Shown here: in pieces, positions 9,563-17,584 of the stretch
Layout of the letters: each line of letters starts with the position of its first letter
How positions within the stretch are numbered: position 1 is the stretch's first letter
Origin: Aequorivita vitellina
GTDB taxonomy: Bacteria; Bacteroidota; Bacteroidia; Flavobacteriales; Flavobacteriaceae
Assembly (NCBI RefSeq): GCF_022008365.1
Contig: NZ_JAIRBA010000002.1
Location: forward strand, 124,001 to 188,000
Length of the DNA: 64,000 bases
Direction of reading: 5' to 3'
Program-made: the position numbers and the translations under genes
The notes under the pieces: generated by a model
The model's database searches: none
What the model saw: only the letters and a program-made list of their open reading frames with translations
What the model was told of the DNA's origin: nothing

Positions 9563-10528
9563 TTAAGCCAAAGAAACACGCTTAAAGCCTACAACTTCAA
9601 CATCGCCATACGTTTTTACGTAATCTGCAACGCTCTTTTTCTCGTCTTTAATAAAGTTTTGATCAAGCAACGCTTTTTCGTGATCTAAAGTAGTATTGTC
9701 GCTAATAAAACGCTCTAACTTTCCAGGAAGAATTCTATCCCAGATTTGCTCTGGTTTTCCTTCAGCTTTTAATTCGGCTTTTGCGTCTTCTTCCGCTTGA
9801 GCTAAAACTTCGGAAGTTAATTGTGCTCTCGAAATGTATTTTGGTACATTTTTTAGGGTTTTCCCCAAACGTCCCAATTCAATATTGTCTTTTTCAATAA
9901 CAGCGATTCTTGCCTCGGTTTCTGAAGCTACAAATTCTGGATCAAAATCTTTGTAAGACAAAGTAGTAGCTCCCATAGAAGCAACTTGCATTGAAACATC
10001 TTTTGCCAATTCCTCAGCATTGTCAACTGCTTTTGAAAGACCTGTTAAGGCAGCAATTTTGTTAACGTGAACATACGAACCTACAAATGGAGCTTCTAAA
10101 ATTTCGAAACCACCTATTTCTATTTTCTCACCTATTACACCCGTTTGTTCGGTTAATTTTTCGGCAATTGTTATTCCGCCAAAATCTGAAGCTAAAAACT
10201 CTTCTTTTGAAGATGTGTTTAAAGCTACTTCTGCCATATTATTTGCCATTTCAACGAAAGAATCGTTCTTGGCAACAAAGTCTGTTTCACAGTTTAAAGA
10301 AATAGCCACACCTTTTGTGTTGTCGCTATTCACCTTTACAGTAGCAACACCTTCACTAGATTCGCGGTCTGCTCTTTTTTCGGCAACTTTCTGACCTTTT
10401 TTTCTAAGGATAGATATTGCTTCGTCCATATTTCCGTCTGCTTCAACTAATGCCTTTTTACAGTCCATCATTCCAGCGCCGGTGGCCTGTCTTAGTTTGT
10501 TTACTTCTGCGGCTGTTATTTTTGCCAT
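9563..10528 (-). CDS. tsf: Elongation factor Ts
   Basis: Nucleotide exchange factor that regenerates EF-Tu-GTP. 321 aa. The N-terminal UBA-like domain (MAKITAAEVNKLRQATGAGM ... MDCKKALVEADGNMDEAI) is followed by the EF-Tu-contacting TDFVAKND motif near residue 82 and the core domain. The protein is longer than E. coli EF-Ts (283 aa) because of a longer central region, which is common in Bacteroidota. It is downstream of rpsB on the same strand with 98 bp between, containing a hairpin that may set the ratio of the two products. Confidence 0.97.
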   Translation of the reverse strand: MAKITAAEVNKLRQATGAGMMDCKKALVEADGNMDEAISILRKKGQKVAEKRADRESSEGVATVKVNSDNTKGVAISLNCETDFVAKNDSFVEMANNMAEVALNTSSKEEFLASDFGGITIAEKLTEQTGVIGEKIEIGGFEILEAPFVGSYVHVNKIAALTGLSKAVDNAEELAKDVSMQVASMGATTLSYKDFDPEFVASETEARIAVIEKDNIELGRLGKTLKNVPKYISRAQLTSEVLAQAEEDAKAELKAEGKPEQIWDRILPGKLERFISDNTTLDHEKALLDQNFIKDEKKSVADYVKTYGDVEVVGFKRVSLA

Positions 10529-10556
10529 TTGTATATTTTTTTAGGTTTTATATTAA

Positions 10557-10607
10557 AAAAGTCGTTCGAGCTATTTTTTCAACAAAGAAAAGAACCAAAC
10601 GACTTTT
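10557..10607 (-). terminator. Hairpin between rpsB and tsf, possible attenuator
   Basis: Inverted repeat AAAAGTCGTT (10557-10566) / AACGACTTTT (10598-10607) with a 31-nt loop. Read on the minus strand the stem ends in a T-run (TTTTTTAATAT), so it could terminate a fraction of rpsB transcripts before tsf. Confidence 0.5.
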
Positions 10608-10626
10608 AAATTTTAAAATACGGTTA

Positions 10627-11526
10627 CTATTCTTCTTCGTTTAAAACTTCTTTCTTCGATTTTTGACGCACAGGCTGTTTTGCCTCTTTCATGTCTTTTA
10701 CGTCTTCTTCGTCAGTTGAAGGTACTTCAGCTTTTGCTTTTTTCACTTCTTTACCTTTTTTAGAATCTGAAGAACGAGCAGGTTTTGCTTTTTTAGCCAT
10801 TCCAGCCTCATCGTCACCGTCGTCGTCTTTTCCAGATTTTCTTTCTGCAAGCCCGTCAATAATAGCCTCAGAAACGATGTTCATAATGCTTTCAATAGAT
10901 TTTGAAGCGTCGTCGTTTGATGGAATTACGTAGTCAATAACGCGTGGGTCACTGTTGGTATCTACCATTGCGAAAATTGGAATTTTCAACTTTAATGCTT
11001 CGGCAACTGCAATGTGCTCGCGCGTTGTGTCAACAATAAAAAGTGCTGCAGGAAGGCGGCTCATGTCTGAAATAGACCCTAAGTTTTTTTCTAGCTTAGC
11101 ACGAAGACGATCTACTGCCAAACGTTCTTTTTTAGAAAGTGTGTTAAAGGTACCATCTTGCTTCATTCTATCGATGGAAGCCATTTTTTTAACGGCTTTA
11201 CGAATAGTTACAAAGTTAGTTAACATCCCGCCTGGCCATCTTTCTGTGATGTACGGCATGTTAGCAGCTTTTGCTTTTTCAGCAACAATGTCTTTTGCTT
11301 GTTTTTTGGTAGCTACAAAAAGAATTTTGCGACCACTGGCTGCAATTTTTTTAAGGGCTTCACTAGCCTCATCTATTTTTGCAGCAGTTTTGTATAGGTT
11401 GATAATGTGGATACCGTTGCGCTCCATATAGATATACGGGGCCATATTTGGGTTCCATTTGCGGGTAAGGTGTCCAAAGTGTACACCAGCTTCAAGTAAG
11501 TCTTTTACTTCTACTTTTTTTGCCAT
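10627..11526 (-). CDS. rpsB: 30S ribosomal protein S2 with charged C-terminal extension
   Basis: Small-subunit ribosomal protein uS2, 299 aa. The core (about 1-225) has the family signatures LLEAGVHFGHLTRKWNP, RWPGGMLTNF and VDTNSDPRVIDYVIPSNDD. After it, about 70 residues form a low-complexity tail rich in Lys, Asp and Glu (from GKDDDGDDEAG to the end KEVLNEEE). E. coli S2 is 241 aa, so the tail is an extension; similar acidic/basic tails occur in some Bacteroidota. It is encoded upstream of tsf. A possible promoter and structured leader lie between it and rpsI. Confidence 0.97.
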   Translation of the reverse strand: MAKKVEVKDLLEAGVHFGHLTRKWNPNMAPYIYMERNGIHIINLYKTAAKIDEASEALKKIAASGRKILFVATKKQAKDIVAEKAKAANMPYITERWPGGMLTNFVTIRKAVKKMASIDRMKQDGTFNTLSKKERLAVDRLRAKLEKNLGSISDMSRLPAALFIVDTTREHIAVAEALKLKIPIFAMVDTNSDPRVIDYVIPSNDDASKSIESIMNIVSEAIIDGLAERKSGKDDDGDDEAGMAKKAKPARSSDSKKGKEVKKAKAEVPSTDEEDVKDMKEAKQPVRQKSKKEVLNEEE

Positions 11527-11560
11527 TTTTGTTTTAGTTTACGTTCTGTGAAAGGATAGC

Positions 11561-11620
11561 AACCTCTCCGCCACGGCAGATTTGGTTTAGATGCTAAACT
11601 AACTCCGCCAAGGCGGATAA
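11561..11620. repeat. GC-rich inverted/direct repeat in the rpsB leader
   Basis: Two copies of a CTCCGCCAxGGC[AG]GA unit flank a small hairpin GTTTAG-ATG-CTAAAC (11585-11590 / 11594-11599). The second unit, TCCGCCAAGGCGGA, is itself a perfect palindrome. It resembles short palindromic elements seen in flavobacterial spacers and would fold in the rpsB mRNA leader. Confidence 0.55.
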
Positions 11621-11656
11621 CAGCTTTTTATTAATTAATAATGATTATGAACTTGT

Positions 11657-11700
11657 CAACTTTCATTGGGCATCCCATTTGAGATACCCAATTTAAGTTG
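11657..11700 (-). promoter_or_regulatory. Long hairpin in the putative rpsB leader
   Basis: Inverted repeat CAACTT-tc-ATTGGG (11657-11670) against CCCAAT-tt-AAGTTG, a 14-position arm with a 2-nt internal mismatch and a 16-nt loop. No T-run follows on the minus strand, so it is not a plain terminator. Placed between a candidate promoter (11726-11733) and rpsB, it may be an autoregulatory ribosomal-protein leader element; this is inference. Confidence 0.45.
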
Positions 11701-11725
11701 AGTATTGTAATTTTCAACAAACGCA

Positions 11726-11733
11726 CAAAACTA
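11726..11733 (-). promoter_or_regulatory. Putative -7 element for rpsB
   Basis: On the minus strand TAGTTTTG matches TAnnTTTG. It lies just after rpsI and about 190 nt before rpsB, which would let rpsB-tsf be transcribed separately from rplM-rpsI. Confidence 0.4.
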
Positions 11734-11757
11734 AGGTTACTGCGCGTAGTTGAAATA

Positions 11758-12144
11758 TTATCGTTTCGAGAATTGGAATTTCTTACGAGCTTTCTTCTGT
11801 CCGAATTTTTTACGCTCTACCATTCTTGGGTCTCTTGTAAGTAAACCTTCTGGTTTTAAAATACCACGATTTTCGTCGTTTAACGTACACATTGCACGAG
11901 AAATAGCAAGACGAATAGCTTCTGCTTGTCCAGTAATTCCACCGCCAAATACGTTTACGTTAATATCGAAAGTAGTTTCGTTTTCAGTAAGTACCAAAGG
12001 TTGTTTTACTTTATATTGAAGTGTTCCAGTTGGAAAGTAGTTTTCTAACTCACGCTTGTTGATAGTAATGTTTCCCTTTCCTTCTTTAAGGTAAACTCGT
12101 GCAACAGCGGTTTTTCTTCTGCCTATTTTATGAATTGTCTCCAT
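11758..12144 (-). CDS. rpsI: 30S ribosomal protein S9
   Basis: Small-subunit ribosomal protein uS9, 128 aa, near-standard length. N-terminal [19 protein letters not shown], the central GGGITGQAEAIRLAISRAM and a highly basic C terminus ending FQFSKR, which in S9 reaches the P-site tRNA. The ATG overlaps the rplM stop by one base (TAATG), indicating translational coupling in the conserved rplM-rpsI pair. Confidence 0.98.
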   Translation of the reverse strand: METIHKIGRRKTAVARVYLKEGKGNITINKRELENYFPTGTLQYKVKQPLVLTENETTFDINVNVFGGGITGQAEAIRLAISRAMCTLNDENRGILKPEGLLTRDPRMVERKKFGQKKARKKFQFSKR

Positions 12145-12599
12145 TACTTGTTGTCGTTAAGGTTAATTGCTCTAGGTTTTTGTGCTTCTTGACCGTGGTT
12201 AGCATCTGCATAAACTTTAAGGTTTCTGAAGATTTCCGCGCCCAATTTGTTTTTAGGAAGCATTCCTTTTACAGCTTTTTCAACAAGCCTTGCAGGGTCT
12301 TTTTTGTACATTTCTGTAGCGGTAAGACTACGTTGTCCGCCAGGATATCCTGTGTGGCGAATGTAAGTTTTGTCTGCCCATTTGTTACCAGTAAGGTTTA
12401 TGTTACTCGCATTAATAATAATTACGTTGTCACCGCAATCTACGTGTGGGGTGAAACTTGGTTTGTGCTTACCGCGAAGTAATTTAGCAACTTCGCTTGC
12501 AAGACGACCCAATGCTTGCCCGTCCGCATCTACCAATAACCATTCTTTTACAACGGTATTTTTGTTAGCAGATACTGTTTTGTAACTTAATGTATCCAT
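12144..12599 (-). CDS. rplM: 50S ribosomal protein L13
   Basis: Large-subunit ribosomal protein uL13, 151 aa. Recognised from [38 protein letters not shown] and HTGYPGG, then [12 protein letters not shown]. First gene of rplM-rpsI, with a 1-base stop/start overlap with rpsI. A well-formed promoter lies about 75 bp upstream and the short leader between them has two mutually exclusive stems. Confidence 0.98.
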   Translation of the reverse strand: MDTLSYKTVSANKNTVVKEWLLVDADGQALGRLASEVAKLLRGKHKPSFTPHVDCGDNVIIINASNINLTGNKWADKTYIRHTGYPGGQRSLTATEMYKKDPARLVEKAVKGMLPKNKLGAEIFRNLKVYADANHGQEAQKPRAINLNDNK

Positions 12600-12627
12600 T
12601 TAGTTTTTGTCAATTGTTAATAAATCA

Positions 12628-12661
12628 TTGTTTTCTCACCTTAAAACAAAACAGATTTTGT
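12628..12661 (-). promoter_or_regulatory. Possible alternative-stem leader of rplM-rpsI
   Basis: Stem A pairs 12628-12634 (TTGTTTT) with 12643-12649 (AAAACAA). Stem B pairs 12646-12651 (ACAAAA) with 12656-12661 (TTTTGT). The two share bases, so only one can form. They lie between the rplM promoter and the start codon. AT-rich 6-7 bp stems are weak, hence low confidence. Confidence 0.3.
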
Positions 12662-12673
12662 CTAAGAGGGGTG

Positions 12674-12704
12674 CAAATGTAATGTTATTTATTTGAAAAG
12701 CAAG
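12674..12704 (-). promoter_or_regulatory. Promoter of rplM-rpsI
   Basis: On the minus strand a -7 box TACATTTG (12681-12674) follows a TTGC -33-like box (12703-12700) after about 19 bp. This matches the Bacteroidota primary-sigma pattern, and the same 19-bp spacing is seen at the tRNA-Gln promoter in this window. Confidence 0.6.
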
Positions 12705-12795
12705 GGGTGGGAATATATTTGTTGTAAAAAAAGACGTAATACTTGATACATTTAAAAGATTGACAAAATGCTTTGCTTTCGATTTTGTTTTCCAC

Positions 12796-15700
12796 TTATT
12801 CCAAAGTCACAATTAAATCATCTTTCATTACCATTGTTCCCGGTTTAAGCGATATCGATTTAATTTTTCCAGCCTTATTTGCCGTAATTGTGCTTTCCAT
12901 TTTCATGGCTTCAATAATAAAAAGGTGATCGTTCTTTTTTATTTCCTGTCCTTTTTTCACCAAAATTTTATATAAACTTCCCTGTAACGGAGCGCCGTAT
13001 TGATTGGAGTCTTGTGGATCAATTTTTACGTGAACTTCTTTTTCTACCTTTATAGACTTATCTTTTATTTCCACAAAACGGTTTTCGCCATTTACTGAAA
13101 AGAAAACAATCCGTACGCCGTCGTCATTCGGAATACCTACCGAAAGCAGTTTTACAAGGATTGATTTTCCGGGTTCCAATTCAATAATCGCCTCTTCCTG
13201 AAGCTTCATTCCATAAAAGAAATTTTCTGTAGAAAGAATAGCAACATTGCCGTAAAGCTTGTATTTTTCGTGTGCATCTTCAAAAACCCGTGGGTATAAA
13301 CTATATGAGAGGAAATCTTCAAATTCTATAGGTCTTGTAAATCCTTGCTGAAATTTTTTTCTGAAAACTTTAAATTCCGAATCAAAGTCAATTGGCTCTA
13401 AATGTGCATTGGGTCTATCGGTATATGCTTTGTTGTTTTTCAGAATAACTTTTTGAAGCTCTTTTGGAAATCCACCTAAAGGCTGTCCCAAATCGCCTTT
13501 AAAGAAATTTATCACAGATTCGGGGAAAGAGATTTCTTCACCTCGCGCTAAAACATCTGTTGGCGTAAGGTTATTAGTCACCATAAAAATAGCCATATCG
13601 CCAACCACTTTTGAACTTGGTGTTACTTTTATCAAATTACCGAACATTTCGTTTACCTGTGCGTACATTTTTTTTACTTCGCCAAAACGATCACCCAAAC
13701 CGAGAGCTTCAGACTGCGGACGTAAATTTGAATACTGCCCTCCTGGTATTTCATGTTGGTAAACTTCGGCGGTTCCTGCTTTTAAACCAGACTCAAACGG
13801 ATAATATTTTTCACGAACATCTTCCCAGTAATTTGAAAATTCATTTAGTTTATTAATATCAAATTTATTTTCGCGTGGCTGATTGCGCATCATTTCAACC
13901 ATTGAATTGAAATTAGGCTGGGAGGTAAGTCCCGAAAGCCCGCCCAACGCAACATCCACCACATCTACACCTGCTTCAATTGCTTTTAAATAGGTTGCAG
14001 ATTGAATGGAAGAAGTGTCGTGTGTATGCAAATGCAACGGAATTTTAATCGTGTCTTTTAAAGCTGCTACAAGCTCTGCCGCCGCATACGGTTTTAAAAG
14101 GCCGGCCATATCTTTAATGGCAATCATATGCGCGCCAGCGTTTTCAAGATCTTTGGCAAGTTGCGTGTAATATTTTAAAGTGTATTTTGTTTCTTTTGGG
14201 TCGAGAATATCACCAGTGTAGCTTATGGCGGCTTGGGCAATTCCGCCTGTTTTATTTCGAACAAAATTGATGCTCGGTTCCATAGCTTTCACCCAGTTTA
14301 ACGAATCGAATATTCTAAAAATATCGACACCGTTTTCCCAAGAGGTTTCGATAAATTTTTCAATTAAATTATCGGGGTATGCTTTATAGCCAACACCATT
14401 TGAGCCGCGAAGTAACATTTGAAAAAGTATATTCGGCATCAACTTGCGAAGCTCGCGTAACCGTGTCCACGGGCTTTCATTTAAAAATCGAAGGCAGACA
14501 TCAAAAGTAGCGCCGCCCCACATTTCAATACTAAAAGTATTTGGATGATTTTTGGCAAAACTTTCCGCAACTTGCAGCATATCATAACTACGCATACGCG
14601 TGGCTAACAACGATTGGTGCGCATCGCGAATGGTGGTGTCTGTATAATGAATTTTTTTATCCTCTTTCAACCAAAGGCAGAATTTTTCGGGACCTAATTC
14701 CGTAAGCATATCTTTTGTGCCTTTCGGAAAATCGCTTTCAGTTTCAAATTTTGGAATTTTTGGCGTTCTAAAAATTCGGTTTTTATCGAAGGTTTTCACA
14801 TCGGGGTTGCCGTTTACAATTACTTCGCCTAAATAATTTACAATTTTTGAAGTTCTGTCTTGTGGAAGTTTAATGTCGAAAAGTGAAGGTGTGTTAGCTA
14901 TAAAATTAACCGTAGCTTTTCCTTCCTTAAATGTGTCGCTATGAATTACATTCTGAAGAAAATGAATATTGGTTTTTACTCCGCGAATTCTGAATTCTCT
15001 TAAAGCGCGCGACATTTTACGCACGGCGCCGTCTAAAGTACGCCCGTGAGCCGAAACTTTTACAAGCATAGAATCGAAAAACGGACTCACGCTGTACGAT
15101 TGGTATATACTTCCGGCATCTAATCTGATGCCCATTCCACCAGCGCTTCGGTAGGTAGTGATTGTGCCGTAATCTGGTGTAAAGTTATTCTCAGGGTCTT
15201 CTGTAGTTAAACGGCATTGCATCGCGAAACCGTAAGTGGCAAGCGTTTCCTGATCGTAAATTTTAATTTGTTTGTCTGAAAGTTTATAGCCGCCAGCAAC
15301 AAAAATTTGTGTTTTTATAAGATCAATTCCGGTTACCATTTCAGTAACAGTATGCTCCACTTGGATACGCGGATTTACCTCTATAAAAAATACATTGTCT
15401 TCTTTATCTACCAAAAACTCTACGGTACCAACGTTATTGTAACTTACCTCTTCGGCTATTTGAATGGCGTATTTGTAAAGTGAATCTTTTACTTTTTTCG
15501 AAACATTAAATGAAGGTGCCACTTCAATTACTTTCTGATGTCTGCGCTGCACAGAGCAATCGCGCTCAAACAAGTGGCGAATATTACCGTGATTATCTGC
15601 TACTATTTGTACTTCTAAATGCTTGGGGTCTTCCACATATTTTTCGAGAAACATAGTGTCATCGCCAAAAGCGTTAAGCGATTCGCTACGTGCAGATTCA

Positions 15701-16248
15701 AAATTATTTTTTAAATCGGCATCGTTTCTAACAATTCGCATGCCGCGGCCGCCCCCGCCAGAAGCTGCTTTTAGCATTATAGGATAACCAATGGTAGCTG
15801 CTTCAGAAAGCGCAACTTTAAGTGAAGTAAGCTCTTTTGTATTACTTTTTATAATAGGTACCTTGCATTTTTCAGCAATTTTTTTTGCGGTAATTTTATC
15901 GCCCAAAGCATCCATAACCTTTGGATCGGGGCCAATAAAAACTAATCCGTTTTCAGCGCAATTTCGGGCAAATTCAGAATTTTCAGAAAGAAAACCGTAA
16001 CCGGGATGGATGGCATCTACATTCTTAGATTTTGCCAAAGCAATAATGGCATTACCATCTAAATACGGTTTTAAAGGCTCGTCATTTTCGCCTATTTGGT
16101 AAGACTCATCTGCCTTGTACCGGTGTTGCGAATAACGATCTTCATAAGTGTAAATGGCAACCGTTTGTAAGTTTATTTCGGCACACGCTCGTAACACACG
16201 TATTGCAATTTCACCTCGATTCGCAACTAATACTTTTTTAATTTTCAT
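12796..16248 (-). CDS. pyc: Pyruvate carboxylase
   Basis: ATP- and biotin-dependent carboxylation of pyruvate to oxaloacetate, replenishing the TCA cycle. 1150 aa from the ATG at 16248; a TTG start three codons further up is possible but unnecessary. Domain order: biotin carboxylase (about 1-455, KVLVANRGEIAIRVLRA, GGGGRGMRIV, FIEVNPRIQVEHTVTE), carboxyltransferase (about 530-815, DTTIRDAHQSLLATRMRS, IAIKDMAGLLKPYAA), allosteric linker, and C-terminal biotinyl domain with the biotin lysine in EAMKMES near residue 1116. This one-chain architecture is that of the tetrameric enzyme. Next to a 354-aa gene on the same strand 140 bp upstream. Confidence 0.97.
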   Translation of the reverse strand: MKIKKVLVANRGEIAIRVLRACAEINLQTVAIYTYEDRYSQHRYKADESYQIGENDEPLKPYLDGNAIIALAKSKNVDAIHPGYGFLSENSEFARNCAENGLVFIGPDPKVMDALGDKITAKKIAEKCKVPIIKSNTKELTSLKVALSEAATIGYPIMLKAASGGGGRGMRIVRNDADLKNNFESARSESLNAFGDDTMFLEKYVEDPKHLEVQIVADNHGNIRHLFERDCSVQRRHQKVIEVAPSFNVSKKVKDSLYKYAIQIAEEVSYNNVGTVEFLVDKEDNVFFIEVNPRIQVEHTVTEMVTGIDLIKTQIFVAGGYKLSDKQIKIYDQETLATYGFAMQCRLTTEDPENNFTPDYGTITTYRSAGGMGIRLDAGSIYQSYSVSPFFDSMLVKVSAHGRTLDGAVRKMSRALREFRIRGVKTNIHFLQNVIHSDTFKEGKATVNFIANTPSLFDIKLPQDRTSKIVNYLGEVIVNGNPDVKTFDKNRIFRTPKIPKFETESDFPKGTKDMLTELGPEKFCLWLKEDKKIHYTDTTIRDAHQSLLATRMRSYDMLQVAESFAKNHPNTFSIEMWGGATFDVCLRFLNESPWTRLRELRKLMPNILFQMLLRGSNGVGYKAYPDNLIEKFIETSWENGVDIFRIFDSLNWVKAMEPSINFVRNKTGGIAQAAISYTGDILDPKETKYTLKYYTQLAKDLENAGAHMIAIKDMAGLLKPYAAAELVAALKDTIKIPLHLHTHDTSSIQSATYLKAIEAGVDVVDVALGGLSGLTSQPNFNSMVEMMRNQPRENKFDINKLNEFSNYWEDVREKYYPFESGLKAGTAEVYQHEIPGGQYSNLRPQSEALGLGDRFGEVKKMYAQVNEMFGNLIKVTPSSKVVGDMAIFMVTNNLTPTDVLARGEEISFPESVINFFKGDLGQPLGGFPKELQKVILKNNKAYTDRPNAHLEPIDFDSEFKVFRKKFQQGFTRPIEFEDFLSYSLYPRVFEDAHEKYKLYGNVAILSTENFFYGMKLQEEAIIELEPGKSILVKLLSVGIPNDDGVRIVFFSVNGENRFVEIKDKSIKVEKEVHVKIDPQDSNQYGAPLQGSLYKILVKKGQEIKKNDHLFIIEAMKMESTITANKAGKIKSISLKPGTMVMKDDLIVTLE

Positions 16249-16388
16249 GGCAGACAATTTTTAATGTTTTGAAATTTGCGTTAAAGATAATAATTGCAAA
16301 GTGTGCTTAGAAAAATTTCTGTTTTATTTAGCAACAGTTTTTACTTACTATTTATGTTTAACGGTCTATTTTGAGGATATAAAAGACG

Positions 16389-17453
16389 TTATTTTAAAAT
16401 ATAAGGGTTTTCACTTTTGTAGTTTCTTACAACAAAATCTAAGGCGCTTTGTAACACCTCGCCCATATTTTGTGCTTTTTTAAATTTGATATCGCCAGTT
16501 AAATCAAAGAGGTCCATTTTTAATTGTTTCACTTTTTCGGGTGGGGCGATGCTGTCTTTTTTCATACATACCATAAGTCCCTTTAAGCGTTTTTTCATAC
16601 TCGTAGCACGCTTTGCTAGTAGCGATCTTTCCTCGTTAATGTATTGATCTATGGAGGCTTGTTGCAATAATTCCATGGTCATTGTTACTAATTTGCTGTT
16701 TTCTTTTAAAAATTGCGGCTTGTAAACTTTTGAGTTTCCCTCATAACTTTGCTGATCAAAATCTATGGCGCGAATTCGGTATTGAATCCGGTCAAAATCG
16801 TGGGTTAAAACCATTACGTAATTGTAGGAGCGCATATCGCCCAAAAGGCGCACAAAACAGCGTTCGTTGAATTTTACAAACTCCTTTGCAATTTCCATTT
16901 TGTCGCGATGCGAGCAGTTATCTAAATGGTTTTCAATAAAATCGTCTCCCGGAATTCCCGAAATGTGTTCTTCAATTAAGGTGTTTTTTCTAACAAGGAA
17001 GTTAATGTGGTTTGGCGATAGCAGATCTTCCAGTTCCAAACCGTAAATACGGGAGGCGTCTGCCTTTTTTATGTAAAGATAAAGGTAATTGTCGTTTAGA
17101 ATATTTCGCACTTTTATTCTAAAGGGTTTCGAGTTTCCGAAGGTGCAAAAATCGATACTGTCTATATTTAAGTATGGAAATATGGTATCACTTCCATCTG
17201 AATGCAAAATGGAATACACTTTTTTAAGACTCTGATTAATTTCTTCGGTTTCAAATTCAGAATAGTAAACGCTAACCCATAGCGTGTCTTTTCCGTTTTT
17301 GTCGAAAACAGATACTGAGCCTTGAAAGCGCAATAGATCGTCGTAATAAATAGGAATTTTTATGGTGCGGCCGTGGCGGGTTAAATATTTTAAAAGTGCA
17401 TCTGTAACTGGATATGCGGGTTTCTTTTTTGAAATGAGTTTGTTTCGCTCCAT
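16389..17453 (-). CDS. Uncharacterised protein with kinase-like motifs
   Basis: 354 aa, cytosolic by composition (no signal peptide or TM helix). I do not recognise a named family. The order of motifs resembles protein-kinase-like or aminoglycoside-phosphotransferase folds: a lysine on a predicted strand (YLYIKKAD, K129/K130), a hinge-like acidic stretch (TLIEEHISGIPGDDF, about 158-172), a catalytic-loop-like GDMRSYNYVMV (D206, N211), and a metal-site-like IDFDQ (D231). The C-terminal 100 residues are helical and basic. No glycine-rich loop is evident. This reading is inference; a related non-catalytic fold is possible. Located between pyc and the secreted repeat proteins, all on the minus strand. 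Confidence 0.5.
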   Translation of the reverse strand: MERNKLISKKKPAYPVTDALLKYLTRHGRTIKIPIYYDDLLRFQGSVSVFDKNGKDTLWVSVYYSEFETEEINQSLKKVYSILHSDGSDTIFPYLNIDSIDFCTFGNSKPFRIKVRNILNDNYLYLYIKKADASRIYGLELEDLLSPNHINFLVRKNTLIEEHISGIPGDDFIENHLDNCSHRDKMEIAKEFVKFNERCFVRLLGDMRSYNYVMVLTHDFDRIQYRIRAIDFDQQSYEGNSKVYKPQFLKENSKLVTMTMELLQQASIDQYINEERSLLAKRATSMKKRLKGLMVCMKKDSIAPPEKVKQLKMDLFDLTGDIKFKKAQNMGEVLQSALDFVVRNYKSENPYILK

Positions 17454-17488
17454 CGCTTCAATTTTTGTTTTAAAGATATGGATTTATA

Positions 17489-17560
17489 AAAAGACGTAAG
17501 ACCGCTTCGCTGAAAAGATGTAAGTCCGCTGCGCTAAAAGACTTAAGATATAAGATTAAA
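17489..17560. repeat. Degenerate 23-24-bp tandem repeat
   Basis: AAAAGACGTAAGACCGCTTC (start of copy 1, 17489-17512) is followed by AAAAGATGTAAGTCCGCTGC (start of copy 2, 17513-17535) and a shorter third copy beginning AAAAGACTTAAG at 17536. It lies between the kinase-like gene and the T9SS repeat protein, upstream of the former and downstream of the latter. Confidence 0.6.
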
Positions 17561-17584
17561 AAAATCAGAATTCGGAATTGAAAG

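Noticed and set aside
10955-11431. 158-codon open frame on the plus strand inside rpsB
   Set aside because: Antisense to a highly conserved ribosomal protein core.
12763-12788. Hairpin ACAAAAT/ATTTTGT after pyruvate carboxylase
   Set aside because: AT-only 7-bp stem with no T-run immediately after it on the minus strand; not convincing as the pyc terminator.
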